Below, in pieces: positions 36,309-45,739 of a stretch of DNA of 64,000 bases. The DNA is from Streptosporangium sp. NBC_01495 (GTDB lineage: Bacteria > Actinomycetota > Actinomycetes > Streptosporangiales > Streptosporangiaceae): contig NZ_CP109430.1 in assembly GCF_036250735.1 (NCBI RefSeq), positions 1,054,001-1,118,000 on the forward strand, written 5' to 3'. Each line of letters opens with the position of its first letter. Position 1 is the first letter of the stretch. The position numbers were made by a program, and so were the translations under genes. Under the pieces are notes generated by a model. That model did not search any database. It had not been told where the DNA came from and was given only the letters and a program-made list of their open reading frames with translations.

Positions 36309-36986
36309 CTACCACTCCAGGGTGTGGATCTTCTTGGCGGACAGGTCGACGACCAGCCGGCTGGTGTCCAGCCAGGTGCCGTCGGGCAGCCGGACGAACA
36401 GCCGCAGGCACCGGTGGACCTCGCACTCCCCGGCGGGCCCGCTCTCGCCGGACGGGGTGAAGATCAACCCGCGCAACCCCAGCTCCGCCGCCGACCCCAG
36501 CCGCCCGCCCCCGGCCTTGGCGTACGCGTCGCGCACGGTCTTGCCGTACCCAGGGTGGGACAGCAGGAGCGCGGCGGCCGTCGTCTCCTCCTCCTTCGAG
36601 GGCGGTGGCTGCACCCCCCGCGCCACGGTCTCCCGCACGACCTCGCCCCGGCCGAGGTCGACGGTCCGAACGATGAGCCTGTCGCTGCCGTAGTCGTAGA
36701 GGTACGCGTCGGCGCGGCGGTGGTCGGGGGAGGAGTCCTTGTCGTCGTCGCGCTCCACGTAGAGCAGCTTGATCCGCCCGGCGGCCATGTGCGATCTGGA
36801 CCCCGCCGACGCGATCGTGGTGGCCTGGGCGACCTCCTGGCCGGTCAGCGGGTCCTCTCGCGCGGGCACCCGCAGAGTGGACCTCGCGGCCTGCGACCCC
36901 TGCTCGCCGGGGACGAACAGTGCCGCCCCGGCGACGACGGCCACCCCCGCCCCCGCGACCGCCATCACCATCAGTCTTCGCCCCAT
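36309..36986 (-). CDS. Copper amine oxidase N-domain-like exported protein
   Basis: 225 residues, ATG with GAGGG six bases upstream. An N-terminal signal/anchor (residues 3-28, MVMAVAGAGVAVVAGAALFV) precedes a domain like the N2/N3 domains of copper amine oxidases: LTGQEVAQATTIASAG, then ADAYLYDYGSDRLIVRTVDL, GRGEVVRE, typical of the 'lD..tg.vv..vvdL..g.v' pattern. A second repeat follows (LRLFVRLPDGTWLDTSRLVV, DLSAKKI). The gene is followed after three bases by the catalytic half, so one ancestral polypeptide seems to be encoded as two secreted chains. First gene of this two-gene operon, divergent from the M14 carboxypeptidase. Confidence 0.7.
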   Translation of the reverse strand: MGRRLMVMAVAGAGVAVVAGAALFVPGEQGSQAARSTLRVPAREDPLTGQEVAQATTIASAGSRSHMAAGRIKLLYVERDDDKDSSPDHRRADAYLYDYGSDRLIVRTVDLGRGEVVRETVARGVQPPPSKEEETTAAALLLSHPGYGKTVRDAYAKAGGGRLGSAAELGLRGLIFTPSGESGPAGECEVHRCLRLFVRLPDGTWLDTSRLVVDLSAKKIHTLEW

Positions 36987-37304
36987 GAACGCCCTCTTTA
37001 CTCACCGTTGACTTTTCCTTGCGAAGAGTAGCGATCGATGAGTGTCCCGGCGGGTCCAAAGGCGTATTGCCCTTTTGGTGTATATTGTGCCGTTTGTAGC
37101 TTTTAGTCCGAATTTCGAGCGGCGGGGGCCAACCTTCCAGGGCCGGATCCCGAGGGCGCTCGGCGACTTTCGTCCGAGGTGGGGGCTGCCGCTCCCGGTC
37201 CGCGGCGCCGCGAGGGCGCGCCGGCCGGACCCGCGTCGTACGGCTGTGGTTTTCCCTCGGTCTTGCTTGCGTAATTCGGATAGGTTACGCCGCTATTTTA
37301 CTCC

Positions 37305-37333
37305 TTGACGGATATCGGCCATCTAGCGAAGAT
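37305..37333 (+). promoter_or_regulatory. Candidate promoter of the M14 carboxypeptidase gene
   Basis: TTGACG (37305-37310), 17 bases, GAAGAT (37328-37333), giving a leader of about 65 nt before the ATG at 37404. The rest of the 417-base divergent gap 36987-37403 shows no gene and no clear operator. Confidence 0.35.
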
Positions 37334-37403
37334 TCTTGCCGATAGCGCACTTATTTCCAGGTGCCCCCCTACCTGAGACGTGCGCCAACTGGAGGAATCT
37401 TTC

Positions 37404-39851
37404 ATGAGGAGCCCCCTCACCGGCAGGAGAGTCGGCCGCGCCGCGGTCATACTCGCCCTGCCTCTCGCCCTCAGCCTCAGCTCGATGCCCGTTCTCGCCG
37501 ACCCGGCTCCGCCGGTCAGCGAGGTCGTCCCCGACCGGCAGTCCAGCACCGAGCAGAACGGTGTGGCGCTGCTGCGCGTCATCGTCCCCGACCAGGCGGC
37601 CGTCGACCGGCTCAACTCCCTGGACGTCGACCTCGCGGAGTACAAGAAGTCCGTCGAGGGCGGCCTCGAGGTCCACGCCGTGCTGAGCCCTCCGGAGGCC
37701 CAGAGGCTGCGTGACCTCGGTTTCGACGTACGCGGCCCCATCTCCGACCAGAGCGACGTCGCCGCGAACAAGGCGGAACGGCGGGAGGCGCTCAAGGAGG
37801 CCGCGGAGGCGGCGGCGGAGGTCGACACGCTGACCCCGCTCCGCGCCGAGTGGTTCACCAGCCTCGACGACCAGCGCTTCCTGTCGGTGGAGGTGAAGTC
37901 GAGCGCCGTCGACGCGGAGACCGTGCTCACCGCCACCTGGGACAGCGGCAAGAAGACGCCCCCGGACTCGGGCGGCACCACGACGATGTCGCGCTTCACC
38001 GACGCCGGCCAGTACATGTACCACCGGTTCAGCTCGCCGCTCTCCCTCACCGCGATCCCCACCAAGGTCACGATCACGAGCAACCGCGGCGGCTCGGTCA
38101 CGGTCCCGGTGACCAAGTGGCTGGGATCCCCGCGCAAGGCGCCGAACCCCCACTACGTCGCGGACTTCGTCGACCGCTACATGGACCCCACCGAGCTCAC
38201 CGACAGGATCACCGCCCTGGCCGCGGAGTTCCCGAAGATCAGCCAGATCGTCAACCTGCCACACAAGACGAACGGCTACCGCCGGGCGGCGCAGGCGCAG
38301 TTCGGCACGGTCGCGGCGAGCACGTTCTACGTGAGCTCGAAGGCGTACGGACACGAGGGCGGCAACGACCTCAGCCTCGCCCTGGTGAAGCCCGACACCG
38401 CCTCCAGCCCGCTGGGCGTCTCCGTGAGCGGCAAGGACGTCGTGGTCAACCTCGGCACGGACGCGTCCTCCGCGATCAGCAGCACCGCCGTCCAGGTGGT
38501 GGAGGCGCTCAACGGCAACACCGCGGCGTCGGCACTCCTGAGCGCCGCCACCTACAGGGGTAACGCCGGTGCCGGTCTCGTCGACGCGGCGGCGGCGACG
38601 AAGCTGACCGACAACCTGAAGGCGCCGGCGACCGTCTCGCGCGACCCGTTCCAGACGAAGGCGCTGCGCATCGGCAAGCAGCGCGACGGGTCGAAGACCG
38701 GTGTGTTCCTCTACTGCCAGGAGCACGCCCGCGAATGGGTGACCCCGCTGGTCTGCCTGGAGACCGCCGAGCGGCTCCTGCGCAACTACGCCCGCGACGG
38801 CCGGACCAAGAAGCTGGTCGACGACCTCGACATCTTCATCCTGCCCACGGCCAACCCCGACGGCGGGCACTACAGCATGTACGACTACAACATGCAGCGC
38901 CGCAACCTGACCAACCACTGCCCGGTCAACGCGGCGGACCCGGCGCGGCGCAACTCCTGGGGCGTGGACCTGAACCGAAACTTCTCGGTCGGTTCCATCT
39001 TCGACGGCTACAGCGGCGCCTCGACCACCTGCACCAGCGACACCTTCGCGGGCCCGGCCGAGCTGTCGGAGCCGGAGGCGCGCAACGAGGTCTGGCTCAC
39101 CACCCAGTACCCGAACATCAAGTTCGCGATGAACACGCACTCCTACGGCGGCTACTTCATGTGGCCTCCGGGTGCGTACAAGGCCGCCGGGCGCGAGCTG
39201 CTGCCCCGGGTCGACTACGGCACGGAGAACTTCTTCTGGGACGCCTCCGACCACATCCTCTCCGCGGTCCAGTCGTGGCGCGGTACCGGGATCTGGCCGG
39301 GTCGCACCGGTCCGGTGCCCGACGTGCTGTACTCCGCGGCCGGTAACAGCGCCGACGAGCACTGGTTCAACCGGGGCATCATCGGCTGGGACTTCGAGGT
39401 CGGCGCGGACGTCTACGACCCGGCGACCAAGCAGTTCCGGGCGGTCGGCTTCCAGCCGGAGTTCGCGGAGGGACACGAGGAGGCGATGGAGTTCGCCAGC
39501 GGTCAGATCGGCATCCTGGAGATCGCCCGGTCCTTCGCCGACGACAGGGACCGTCCCAGGTCGGAGCTGAAGAAGACCGGCTGGACCACCACCTCCTCCA
39601 CGTTCACCTTCGCGACCGACGAGCCCGCCAACGTGTACTACACGCTGGACGGCAGCCGCCCGACGCTGAGCTCCACCAAGCTCGCCGCCGCCGGGATGCG
39701 TGAGGGCGCGCAGCAGATCACGGTCACCAAGGACACCGAGGTGCGCTGGTTCGCCGTCGACATCGCCGGGAACGTGGAGAACGGCTACCGGCCGGACGGC
39801 AACGGCAACAACTACCGCAAGGAGAAGGTGAAGATCACCAAGACTCCCTGA
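37404..39851 (+). CDS. Secreted zinc carboxypeptidase (M14 family)
   Basis: ATG 37404 with GGAGGAA seven bases upstream; 815 residues. Signal peptide residues 1-31, then a prodomain-like region (about 40-140) and a middle domain before the M14 catalytic domain. The HxxE zinc motif is His441-Ala-Arg-Glu444 in YCQEHAREWVTPLVCLE. The substrate-binding VDLNRNF and the third zinc ligand in NTHSYGGYFMWPPG follow, and the catalytic Glu is expected in GFQPEFAEGHEEAMEF. The C-terminus is a chitobiase/Fn3-like domain (EPANVYYTLDGSRPTLSSTK). It removes C-terminal residues from extracellular peptides. Larger than classic carboxypeptidases because of the extra domains. Single-gene transcript closed by a very strong hairpin. 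Confidence 0.92.
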   Translation: MRSPLTGRRVGRAAVILALPLALSLSSMPVLADPAPPVSEVVPDRQSSTEQNGVALLRVIVPDQAAVDRLNSLDVDLAEYKKSVEGGLEVHAVLSPPEAQRLRDLGFDVRGPISDQSDVAANKAERREALKEAAEAAAEVDTLTPLRAEWFTSLDDQRFLSVEVKSSAVDAETVLTATWDSGKKTPPDSGGTTTMSRFTDAGQYMYHRFSSPLSLTAIPTKVTITSNRGGSVTVPVTKWLGSPRKAPNPHYVADFVDRYMDPTELTDRITALAAEFPKISQIVNLPHKTNGYRRAAQAQFGTVAASTFYVSSKAYGHEGGNDLSLALVKPDTASSPLGVSVSGKDVVVNLGTDASSAISSTAVQVVEALNGNTAASALLSAATYRGNAGAGLVDAAAATKLTDNLKAPATVSRDPFQTKALRIGKQRDGSKTGVFLYCQEHAREWVTPLVCLETAERLLRNYARDGRTKKLVDDLDIFILPTANPDGGHYSMYDYNMQRRNLTNHCPVNAADPARRNSWGVDLNRNFSVGSIFDGYSGASTTCTSDTFAGPAELSEPEARNEVWLTTQYPNIKFAMNTHSYGGYFMWPPGAYKAAGRELLPRVDYGTENFFWDASDHILSAVQSWRGTGIWPGRTGPVPDVLYSAAGNSADEHWFNRGIIGWDFEVGADVYDPATKQFRAVGFQPEFAEGHEEAMEFASGQIGILEIARSFADDRDRPRSELKKTGWTTTSSTFTFATDEPANVYYTLDGSRPTLSSTKLAAAGMREGAQQITVTKDTEVRWFAVDIAGNVENGYRPDGNGNNYRKEKVKITKTP

Positions 39852-39902
39852 TCCCCACCCGCGAGTCCGCGAGCTCACACGTCCGCGAGTCCGCACGTTC
39901 GC

Positions 39903-39932
39903 GCGGCCGCCGGTCCACCGACCGGCGGCCGC
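39903..39932 (+). terminator. Hairpin with 13-bp perfect GC stem after the carboxypeptidase
   Basis: GCGGCCGCCGGTC (39903-39915) pairs with 39920-39932, four-base loop CACC. It is preceded by short repeats of GCGAGTCCGC (39861-39895) and followed by a CCCG-rich microsatellite-like run near 40010-40035. Confidence 0.7.
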
Positions 39933-40071
39933 CGCCGTTCGTGGCGAGGGCACCGGCCTCCACTGCGAGACCCGACCCATCATCGTCCCGCCCGGATCGC
40001 GTCCGTCGCCCGCCCGCCCGCCCGCCTGCCCGCTCGGTCGCCGGCCCGGGAAGCGCCTCCCCCGGGGCGCC

Positions 40072-40575
40072 TCACTCGTCCGTTCGAAGCCCGTCCGGCA
40101 GGAGGTCCCACTCCTCCCAGGAGATCTCCCTGCCCGGCCAGCGCACCGAGGCGTACGGCCACGCCTCGTCCAGCCAGGCGCGGACCACCGGCTCCAGCTC
40201 CTCCTCCAGGCCGGTGCCCTCCTCGTCGGCCCGCACCCAGAACGACACGTCGGCGTCGGCCCCTCGCCTCTCCGGAGGATCGACGTAGACGCACCCGAGC
40301 AGGCGGGACCCGTCGGGACTCATGACCGCGTAGTTGAACGACCTGCGCAGCAGGGCCTCCTTCTGGTGCCAGGCCAGGTCGATCAGGTTCTCCTCCAGCG
40401 TCATGTCGCCGAGCGGCCAGCCGCCCCACAGCGGGAAGCGCTCCCGCAGCCGGGCCGCGCTGCTCATCACGGCGTCGAAGTCGCGCACCGCGTCGTGAAT
40501 CGTGATGGGCCGGATGTGGAACCTCTCGTGTCTCACACCCGGCGGGATCTCGTGGGTTCTCGGTAGGAACGACAT
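40072..40575 (-). CDS. GNAT-like acetyltransferase-family protein
   Basis: ATG 40575 gives about 167 residues; the open frame continues upstream but without family character. The fold-level features fit GNAT: a helical N-terminal region (FDAVMSSAARLRERFPLWGG), strands around SFNYAVMSPDGSRLLGCVYV, and ADVSFWVRADEEGTGLEEEL at the acetyl-CoA loop position, where the usual Q/RxxGxG/A is replaced by EEGTG. Acetyl-CoA binding is therefore not certain. It may overlap functionally with the M6 peptidase gene upstream on the same strand (118 bases apart), but no link is evident. Substrate unknown. Confidence 0.6.
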   Translation of the reverse strand: MSFLPRTHEIPPGVRHERFHIRPITIHDAVRDFDAVMSSAARLRERFPLWGGWPLGDMTLEENLIDLAWHQKEALLRRSFNYAVMSPDGSRLLGCVYVDPPERRGADADVSFWVRADEEGTGLEEELEPVVRAWLDEAWPYASVRWPGREISWEEWDLLPDGLRTDE

Positions 40576-40692
40576 GCGGGCCACTCTGACGCGTCCGTCT
40601 TGGCACCCGCTGAACCTCCGCTTGCTCGCGTGCCGGGGTCCGGGTCGCCCGGCGGTCCGGGGGATCGTGACCACCTGGAACGCCCGGTTTCC

Positions 40693-42099
40693 TCACGGTC
40701 CGAAGACGACGTCGATCGTCATCTCCTCGTCGCCCGGCGTGCCGGAGATCTCGATGGTCACGCCCGTCCATCCGCCTCCGGGCAGGTTCAGCGCGGGTGA
40801 GGTGTCCCTGCCGATCCTCGCGTTGCCCTGCGAGGGGTAGAGGTCGCCCGCGTCGCCCCTGTTGCCGAGGCTGCCGATCCTGGCGAGCTGGCGGAGGCCG
40901 TCGGCCTGCATCAGCTCGATCGCCAGGCGCCGCTCGTCGTCGACGTTGGGAACGGCCTCGTCCACGACGTAGGCCGCGATGCCCTGGTCGGGCAGGAACT
41001 CGTCCTGACCCCGCCGACGGCGGTATTCGACAACGATGTACTGCGTGTCCTTCATCGTCCGGTCGTTGTGGACGAGGACGAAGTCGCCGCCCTCGGCCGC
41101 CGGCCGGAGCGTGATGCCGCGGGTGGTCCCGGTGACCAGGCGCGGGGTGACCCAGTCGTGGAACATGCGCAGCATGCTGGTCGGGAAAACGGGCGTGACG
41201 CCGTTGTTGCCCCACGAGCCCGCCGCCATCAGGCAGAAGTTGCCCAGCCCGTGTGACGTGGCGCCGGTCTGCGCCCGGTCGGTGTCGTAGTAGTCGGCCC
41301 AGCGCGCCGCCAGGTGCCCCCACTCGTGGGCGCAGACGCCGACGTTGCAGTCCTCGGGCACGGTCAGGAAGGTGCTCACCTGGAGACCTGGCCCCACCGT
41401 GATCGGCTGCTCGCCGACGGTCCACTTCAGGCTCCAGATGAACTGCAGCCCGGCGGCGTCGGAGAGGGTCTCGGCGCCCGGACCGGCGTGCACGACGAAC
41501 AGCGCGGTGACCCGGTTCTCGTCGAGCACGTCGTAGGAGGGGTCGAAGTCGACGCCCGCCTCCAGGGCGGCCAGCACGGCGTCGCGCGCCATGCCCTGGG
41601 CGTTGCGCGGGAAGTTCTGCTCGTCCATCCCCGACTTGTCGTTGGCGTAGAAGGCCAGCGTGTGCGGCAGCCGGAACCAGCCGAACACCTCGCCCTGCAC
41701 GTCGATGCCCCGCGCGTCAAAGCCGTCGCCGAAGCCGCTGACCTTCCGGTAGAAGTCGCGCATGCTGCCCGCCTGGGTGCCGAACAGCAACTGTTCGAAG
41801 TGCCCCACGTCGTGAGCCGGGTCGTGCGGCCGGTCGTCGAAGTCGACCAGCAGCACCAGGGTCCTGATGACGCCCCTGAGCTTCCTGGGCGGCCGGTTGA
41901 TCAGACTCGCGTCGGGGGCCTGCGGGATGACGGTGCCGTCGTCCAGGCCCGCCGCGCGCGGCCCGCGCCGCTCGGAGCGCCACACCGCGTAGTAGTCCTC
42001 GAACGTCAGGTGCTCGGGCAGGAGCCGAGCGGTCCTCAGCTCGTGGAAGCGGGTTTCCAGTTTGTCCAGCGCGTCCGGCGCCAGTGGAACGAAGTGCAT
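40693..42099 (-). CDS. M6-family (immune inhibitor A-like) metallopeptidase, no signal peptide
   Basis: 468 residues. The zinc motif HEWGH is at [20 protein letters not shown], with the conserved M6 surroundings: [15 protein letters not shown], a [14 protein letters not shown]-type segment and [17 protein letters not shown]. The C-terminal part is a beta domain ending [19 protein letters not shown]. Most M6 enzymes are secreted with long propeptides; this one starts [20 protein letters not shown] with no hydrophobic segment, so it may stay inside the cell, be released by lysis or use another export route. Start at 42099 has GGGGGGA four bases upstream. Monocistronic. Confidence 0.85.
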   Translation of the reverse strand: MHFVPLAPDALDKLETRFHELRTARLLPEHLTFEDYYAVWRSERRGPRAAGLDDGTVIPQAPDASLINRPPRKLRGVIRTLVLLVDFDDRPHDPAHDVGHFEQLLFGTQAGSMRDFYRKVSGFGDGFDARGIDVQGEVFGWFRLPHTLAFYANDKSGMDEQNFPRNAQGMARDAVLAALEAGVDFDPSYDVLDENRVTALFVVHAGPGAETLSDAAGLQFIWSLKWTVGEQPITVGPGLQVSTFLTVPEDCNVGVCAHEWGHLAARWADYYDTDRAQTGATSHGLGNFCLMAAGSWGNNGVTPVFPTSMLRMFHDWVTPRLVTGTTRGITLRPAAEGGDFVLVHNDRTMKDTQYIVVEYRRRRGQDEFLPDQGIAAYVVDEAVPNVDDERRLAIELMQADGLRQLARIGSLGNRGDAGDLYPSQGNARIGRDTSPALNLPGGGWTGVTIEISGTPGDEEMTIDVVFGP

Positions 42100-42359
42100 G
42101 GTGTCCCCCCATCATCCGTTCTTCCTGCGAAGGTAGGACTGACAGGGATCCGTGTCGTGAGTATCCCCTACTCAACAAACCGGTGACCGGGGCGGTTCGT
42201 CCCGACCACCCCGTACCGCCGAACCCGCCCAGAAGGCCGGCCGGCTCGCGGATGAGCCGCGCGGCGCGCCGGCCACCCGGTGGACGGCCGGCCTCGCCAG
42301 GAGAGGCGGGAAGACCGGTTCCACCGGGTGCCGGGGTGTTTCCCGGGGTGTGCCGGGGG

Positions 42360-43694
42360 TCAGCTGCAGGTCGAGCCGTTGAGGGTGAACGAGCCGGGGG
42401 CGGTGTTGGTGCCGCTGTAGGAGCCGTTGAAACCGATTCCGGCGGACTGCCCGGGGTTCAGGGTGCCGTTGTAGGCGGCGTTGCGGCCGGTCACGACCTG
42501 GCCTGACTGTGACCAGGTGGCGCTCCAGCCCTGGGTGACCTGCTGGTTCCCGGGGAAGGTGAACTTCAGCTCCCAGCCGTTGATCGCCGAGGTGCCGGTG
42601 TTGGTGACGGACAGGTTGGCGGTGAAGCCGGTGGTCCAGCTGTTGGCGCTGTAGGTCACCCGGCAGGAGGAGGGGCCAGGCGTGGGGGTCGGAGTGGGTG
42701 TGGGAGTAGGCGTGGGGGTGGGGGTGGGGCCGGGGGTGTTCAGGCCGAAGAACTGGATCGCGGACTCGGCCATCCCGCTCTGCGGCAGGTTGTGCCCGAC
42801 GCCCGGCAGGCTGTAAGACTCGACCTTGACGGTGCCGGTGGAGTCGGCGTAGCGGCTGCGGTTCCAGCCCGTCCGGGGTGTGTCGGTGGAGGTCGGGGTC
42901 TGGCTCAGGCCGTGGACGTTGGTCCACTGCTTGACCGCCTCGCCCAGGTTCGGATAGCGCAGGGTGGAGTCCTCGGTGCCGTGCCACAGCTGGACGCGGG
43001 GCCGGGCGCCGGTGTATCCGGGGTAGGCGGCCCGGACCAGGTTGCCCCACTCCTGGGGGGTCCTGACGATCGTGCCGTTGGCGCACTCGCTGTTCCATCC
43101 CGAGGAACTGGCGAAGCAGCCGAAGGGTACGCCCATGAAGGCCGCTCCGGCCTTGAACACGTCCGGGTACAGGCCCAGCAGGACCTCGGTCATCATCGCG
43201 CCGGAGGAGGCGCCCGTCACGTAGACCCGCGAGGGGTCACCGTTGTGGCGCTGCTGGGCGTAGGTCACCATGGACATGAGCCCGACCGGGTCGCTCCCGC
43301 CGCCGCGCCTGAGCGCCTCGGGGGAGGAGACGTCGAAACAGCTCCCGCTGCGGGTGGCCGACGGGTAGATCACGATGAACCCGTACTGGTCGGCGAGCGA
43401 GGCGAACTGCGTGCCGGAGTGGAAGGCCGGGCCGGAACCGGTGCAGTAGTGCACCGCCAGCAGGATGGCGGGCCGGGGCGCCACTCGGTCGGGGACGTAG
43501 ATGTGCATCCGCAGGTTGCTGGGGTTCGTCCCGAAACCGGTGACCTCCACCAGGGAGGCGGAGGACGCGGGTGAGGTCGTCAGCGCCAGGCCGAGCAGAA
43601 GGGGAAGGGCCGCGCACACCATTCGCAGGGCCGTTCTCATCCGACCGTTCCCCGATCCCGGTTGGGCCCGGCGGGGAACATCGCTGTCGGACAT
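42360..43694 (-). CDS. Secreted PHB-depolymerase/feruloyl-esterase-type esterase with CBM2
   Basis: 444 residues; ATG with GAGGAG eight bases upstream. A signal peptide spans about residues 20-46. The alpha/beta-hydrolase domain (about 48-315) has nucleophile Ser163 in VTGASSGAMMTEVL and a C-terminal His in LPGVGHNLP; LAVHYCTGSGPAFH forms the oxyanion region. This is the CE1/PHB-depolymerase type-A group, which includes acetylxylan and feruloyl esterases. A (TP)n linker is followed by CBM2 (about 345-444, SCRVTYSANSWTTGFTANLS), which targets the enzyme to cellulose or xylan. The CBM makes a plant-wall esterase more likely than a polyester depolymerase. Upstream motifs resemble those of the chitinase genes. 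Confidence 0.9.
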   Translation of the reverse strand: MSDSDVPRRAQPGSGNGRMRTALRMVCAALPLLLGLALTTSPASSASLVEVTGFGTNPSNLRMHIYVPDRVAPRPAILLAVHYCTGSGPAFHSGTQFASLADQYGFIVIYPSATRSGSCFDVSSPEALRRGGGSDPVGLMSMVTYAQQRHNGDPSRVYVTGASSGAMMTEVLLGLYPDVFKAGAAFMGVPFGCFASSSGWNSECANGTIVRTPQEWGNLVRAAYPGYTGARPRVQLWHGTEDSTLRYPNLGEAVKQWTNVHGLSQTPTSTDTPRTGWNRSRYADSTGTVKVESYSLPGVGHNLPQSGMAESAIQFFGLNTPGPTPTPTPTPTPTPTPTPGPSSCRVTYSANSWTTGFTANLSVTNTGTSAINGWELKFTFPGNQQVTQGWSATWSQSGQVVTGRNAAYNGTLNPGQSAGIGFNGSYSGTNTAPGSFTLNGSTCS

Positions 43695-43780
43695 CGTCGA
43701 TCTCCTCTCGGCTACGGCCGACCGCCGGGGCTCCCTGACCGTCGCGGCCCCGGCGTTCGACGCCTCATGCTTGTCGCCGA

Positions 43781-43938
43781 AAGTTAAAGTTGTTTGCCGA
43801 AATTTTCAATCGCCGGAACGGGGACACGGACACGCGTCGGGTGCGCTCCTTCCTCTCCACGGGGTTTTCTCACAGGTGGGAAACACCTTCGGTGCTGGAA
43901 GCGGCGGAGCCACTCCCGCGTCGTTCGGTGAAAGTTTC
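43781..43938 (-). promoter_or_regulatory. Candidate promoter and GAAA-N-TTTC motifs before the CBM2 esterase
   Basis: Minus-strand promoter: TTGAAA (43804-43809), 17 bases, TAACTT (43781-43786). GAAATTTTC (43799-43807) overlaps the -35 box, a half-site GAAAGTT (43779-43785) overlaps the -10 box, and GAAAGTTTC recurs at 43930-43938. The cores match those of the chitinase operators, but the flanks are not symmetric and the placement differs. The 328-base gap 43695-44022 has no gene. Confidence 0.4.
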
Positions 43939-44022
43939 CATCCTCGGGATTCCCGGTGGCGTACGAGGAGGGAGGCCCGGACGCTCCTGTCCGTCGGACC
44001 GAGGGTCAGCCGGGCCGGAAGG

Positions 44023-45402
44023 TCAGCGGTCGCTCCACCTGATCTCGTAGGGCCCAAGGGTGAACTCCCTGCCGTCCACGGTCGTGGTGACCTCCGCCTT
44101 GGCGGTGTTGACCATCACCAGTCGCCGGGGCTGCGCGAGCACCCGGACCCCGGGATCGGAGGAGGTGACCTCTTCCAGCTCGGCTCCGGCCGGGAACCAC
44201 GTGGTGAAGTCGCTCACCAGCTTGCCGGTGGGGAGCGTGGCGCCGGTCCGCGGGTCCCACATGCACCCCTGGCAGCCCTCCTTGGCCTGCGGATTCCAGT
44301 ACAGCGCCGTGGCGGCGCCGCTCCTGGCGAACTCGATCATCGAGGCGGCCTGGACGGCTAGCCGCATCGGCTCGGGCCACGTGGTTTTGTCCTCGGGGAC
44401 GAAGTACCACTCCGACCACCAGACCGGCATGTCACCGGTCCTCTCACGCAGCCAGGTGGTGACCGCGCTGAACTTGCTCAGCGCTCCGAACGCGTCGGGC
44501 AACATTTCGTGGGCGTCGGTCAGCGAGGCGCCGTCGACCACGACGAAGTCGGCGCCCTTCTTGTTCTTGAACCAGTACTCGAAGGCGTCCAGGGCGTTCT
44601 GGTTGACGACCCCCCACGGCCCCCGCAGCTCGGACTTGCCCGTCCTGTTGCTGTCGAAGCCCAGATAGGGACCGCCGACCATGGCGTCGGGCCTGGCCGC
44701 CTTCACCGCGTCGTAGACCTTGTTGTAGAGCGTGGTGTAGCCCTTGAAGTCCGCGGGCTTGGAGTGGTCCTTCCAGAAGCCCTTGAACTCGTTCCAGACC
44801 ATGAAGTACTTGACGTCGCGGTACTTGGTGGCGACGGCCGCCGACAGCTTGGCGAAGTCGTCGAAGTGTTTGGGGTAGGGGGCGTCCTCCAGGTGCTCGT
44901 CCCAGCCGACGTCCGAGGTCGGGCCCTCGGGGCCGCCCTTCATCCAGTCGGGGGCGCAGCAGAGCGTCATGACCTGTGTGCCGCCGGACCGCCTCATGAG
45001 GTTCGTCCGGCTGTCGAGGTCCTCCCAGTAGAACTCCTGCGGGCGGGGCTGGGGGTTGAGCGCTCCGAACCCCATGATGTGCTGGTTCTGCAGCATCGGG
45101 GTCTTGGCCAGCGTCCCGGCCACGACCTGCTCGAATTCCGGGGTGACGTTGTTGGCGCTGACCCCCGTGTGGGTGAACCCCCAGCGAGGCCACGCGGGGT
45201 CGACCGGCGGCGCTTTCTGGATCGCGGTGCCGGGCGCCGCCGGTGAGGCGGCGGCGGACTGCCGTACGACGGGAACCGCCTGGTCCGAGGTGTCGCCGGA
45301 GGAACAACCCGCCGCCACCAGCGCCATCGCGACGACCCCCGCCACCGAGGCGATGACCCGACCGGGACGCCGCCGTGTGGTTCCCCCGCTACCTGATGAC
45401 AC
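44023..45402 (-). CDS. Exported lipoprotein with GH39-like glycoside hydrolase domain
   Basis: 459 residues, GTG start. The signal peptide ends in a lipobox with Cys33 (VAAGCSSG), so the enzyme is tethered outside the membrane. The barrel domain carries the clan GH-A pair: acid/base Glu205 in MVWNEFKGFW and nucleophile Glu331 in VWWSEWYF, 126 residues apart. This fits GH39-like beta-xylosidase or related families; the short C-terminal beta domain (VLAQPRRLVMVNTAKAEVTT) is typical too. The natural substrate cannot be told. It lies upstream of the CBM2 esterase on the same strand but 328 bases away, so probably a separate transcript. Confidence 0.8.
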   Translation of the reverse strand: MSSGSGGTTRRRPGRVIASVAGVVAMALVAAGCSSGDTSDQAVPVVRQSAAASPAAPGTAIQKAPPVDPAWPRWGFTHTGVSANNVTPEFEQVVAGTLAKTPMLQNQHIMGFGALNPQPRPQEFYWEDLDSRTNLMRRSGGTQVMTLCCAPDWMKGGPEGPTSDVGWDEHLEDAPYPKHFDDFAKLSAAVATKYRDVKYFMVWNEFKGFWKDHSKPADFKGYTTLYNKVYDAVKAARPDAMVGGPYLGFDSNRTGKSELRGPWGVVNQNALDAFEYWFKNKKGADFVVVDGASLTDAHEMLPDAFGALSKFSAVTTWLRERTGDMPVWWSEWYFVPEDKTTWPEPMRLAVQAASMIEFARSGAATALYWNPQAKEGCQGCMWDPRTGATLPTGKLVSDFTTWFPAGAELEEVTSSDPGVRVLAQPRRLVMVNTAKAEVTTTVDGREFTLGPYEIRWSDR

Positions 45403-45739
45403 CTGACACCCATCCGATCTTCAGCATTCGCTTCGCGCCGAGCGTTCCACAGGCCGCGTAAGAGCGTCATACAGGAACGCGGTTCACAGGTAAGTGTTAC
45501 GGCCAACCTGCGGAAACGCCCTCCGGGCTTCCGGGGGCCGGCGGGCGTACGCCGGTGCCGGGACCGGCCCCCGCCGCCCCGCCGCACCTGGTCCGCGGAT
45601 ACCGGGACGTCGAGGGGCTGTGTGACCTTGCCCACGCTCATTACTTGTGTGGATTTGTACGCATAACACCGGCGGCTGACTCCCTAGGGTCTGCGGTGTC
45701 CGAAAAGAGTGACACGGCGGAATCAAGGTGGAGATCCTC
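45403..45739. other. Divergent intergenic region: GH39-like lipoprotein / CHRD protein
   Basis: 337 bases with no convincing gene. The part at 45640-45700 is relatively AT-rich and ends in CCTAGGGTCTG, a -10-like sequence also present just before the GlgP start (53714-53723). It probably carries the CHRD-gene promoter. No operator was recognised. Confidence 0.35.

Noticed and set aside
40005-40040. CCCGCCCG run, possible CRISPR or satellite
   Set aside because: Simple-sequence run of a few units without spacers.
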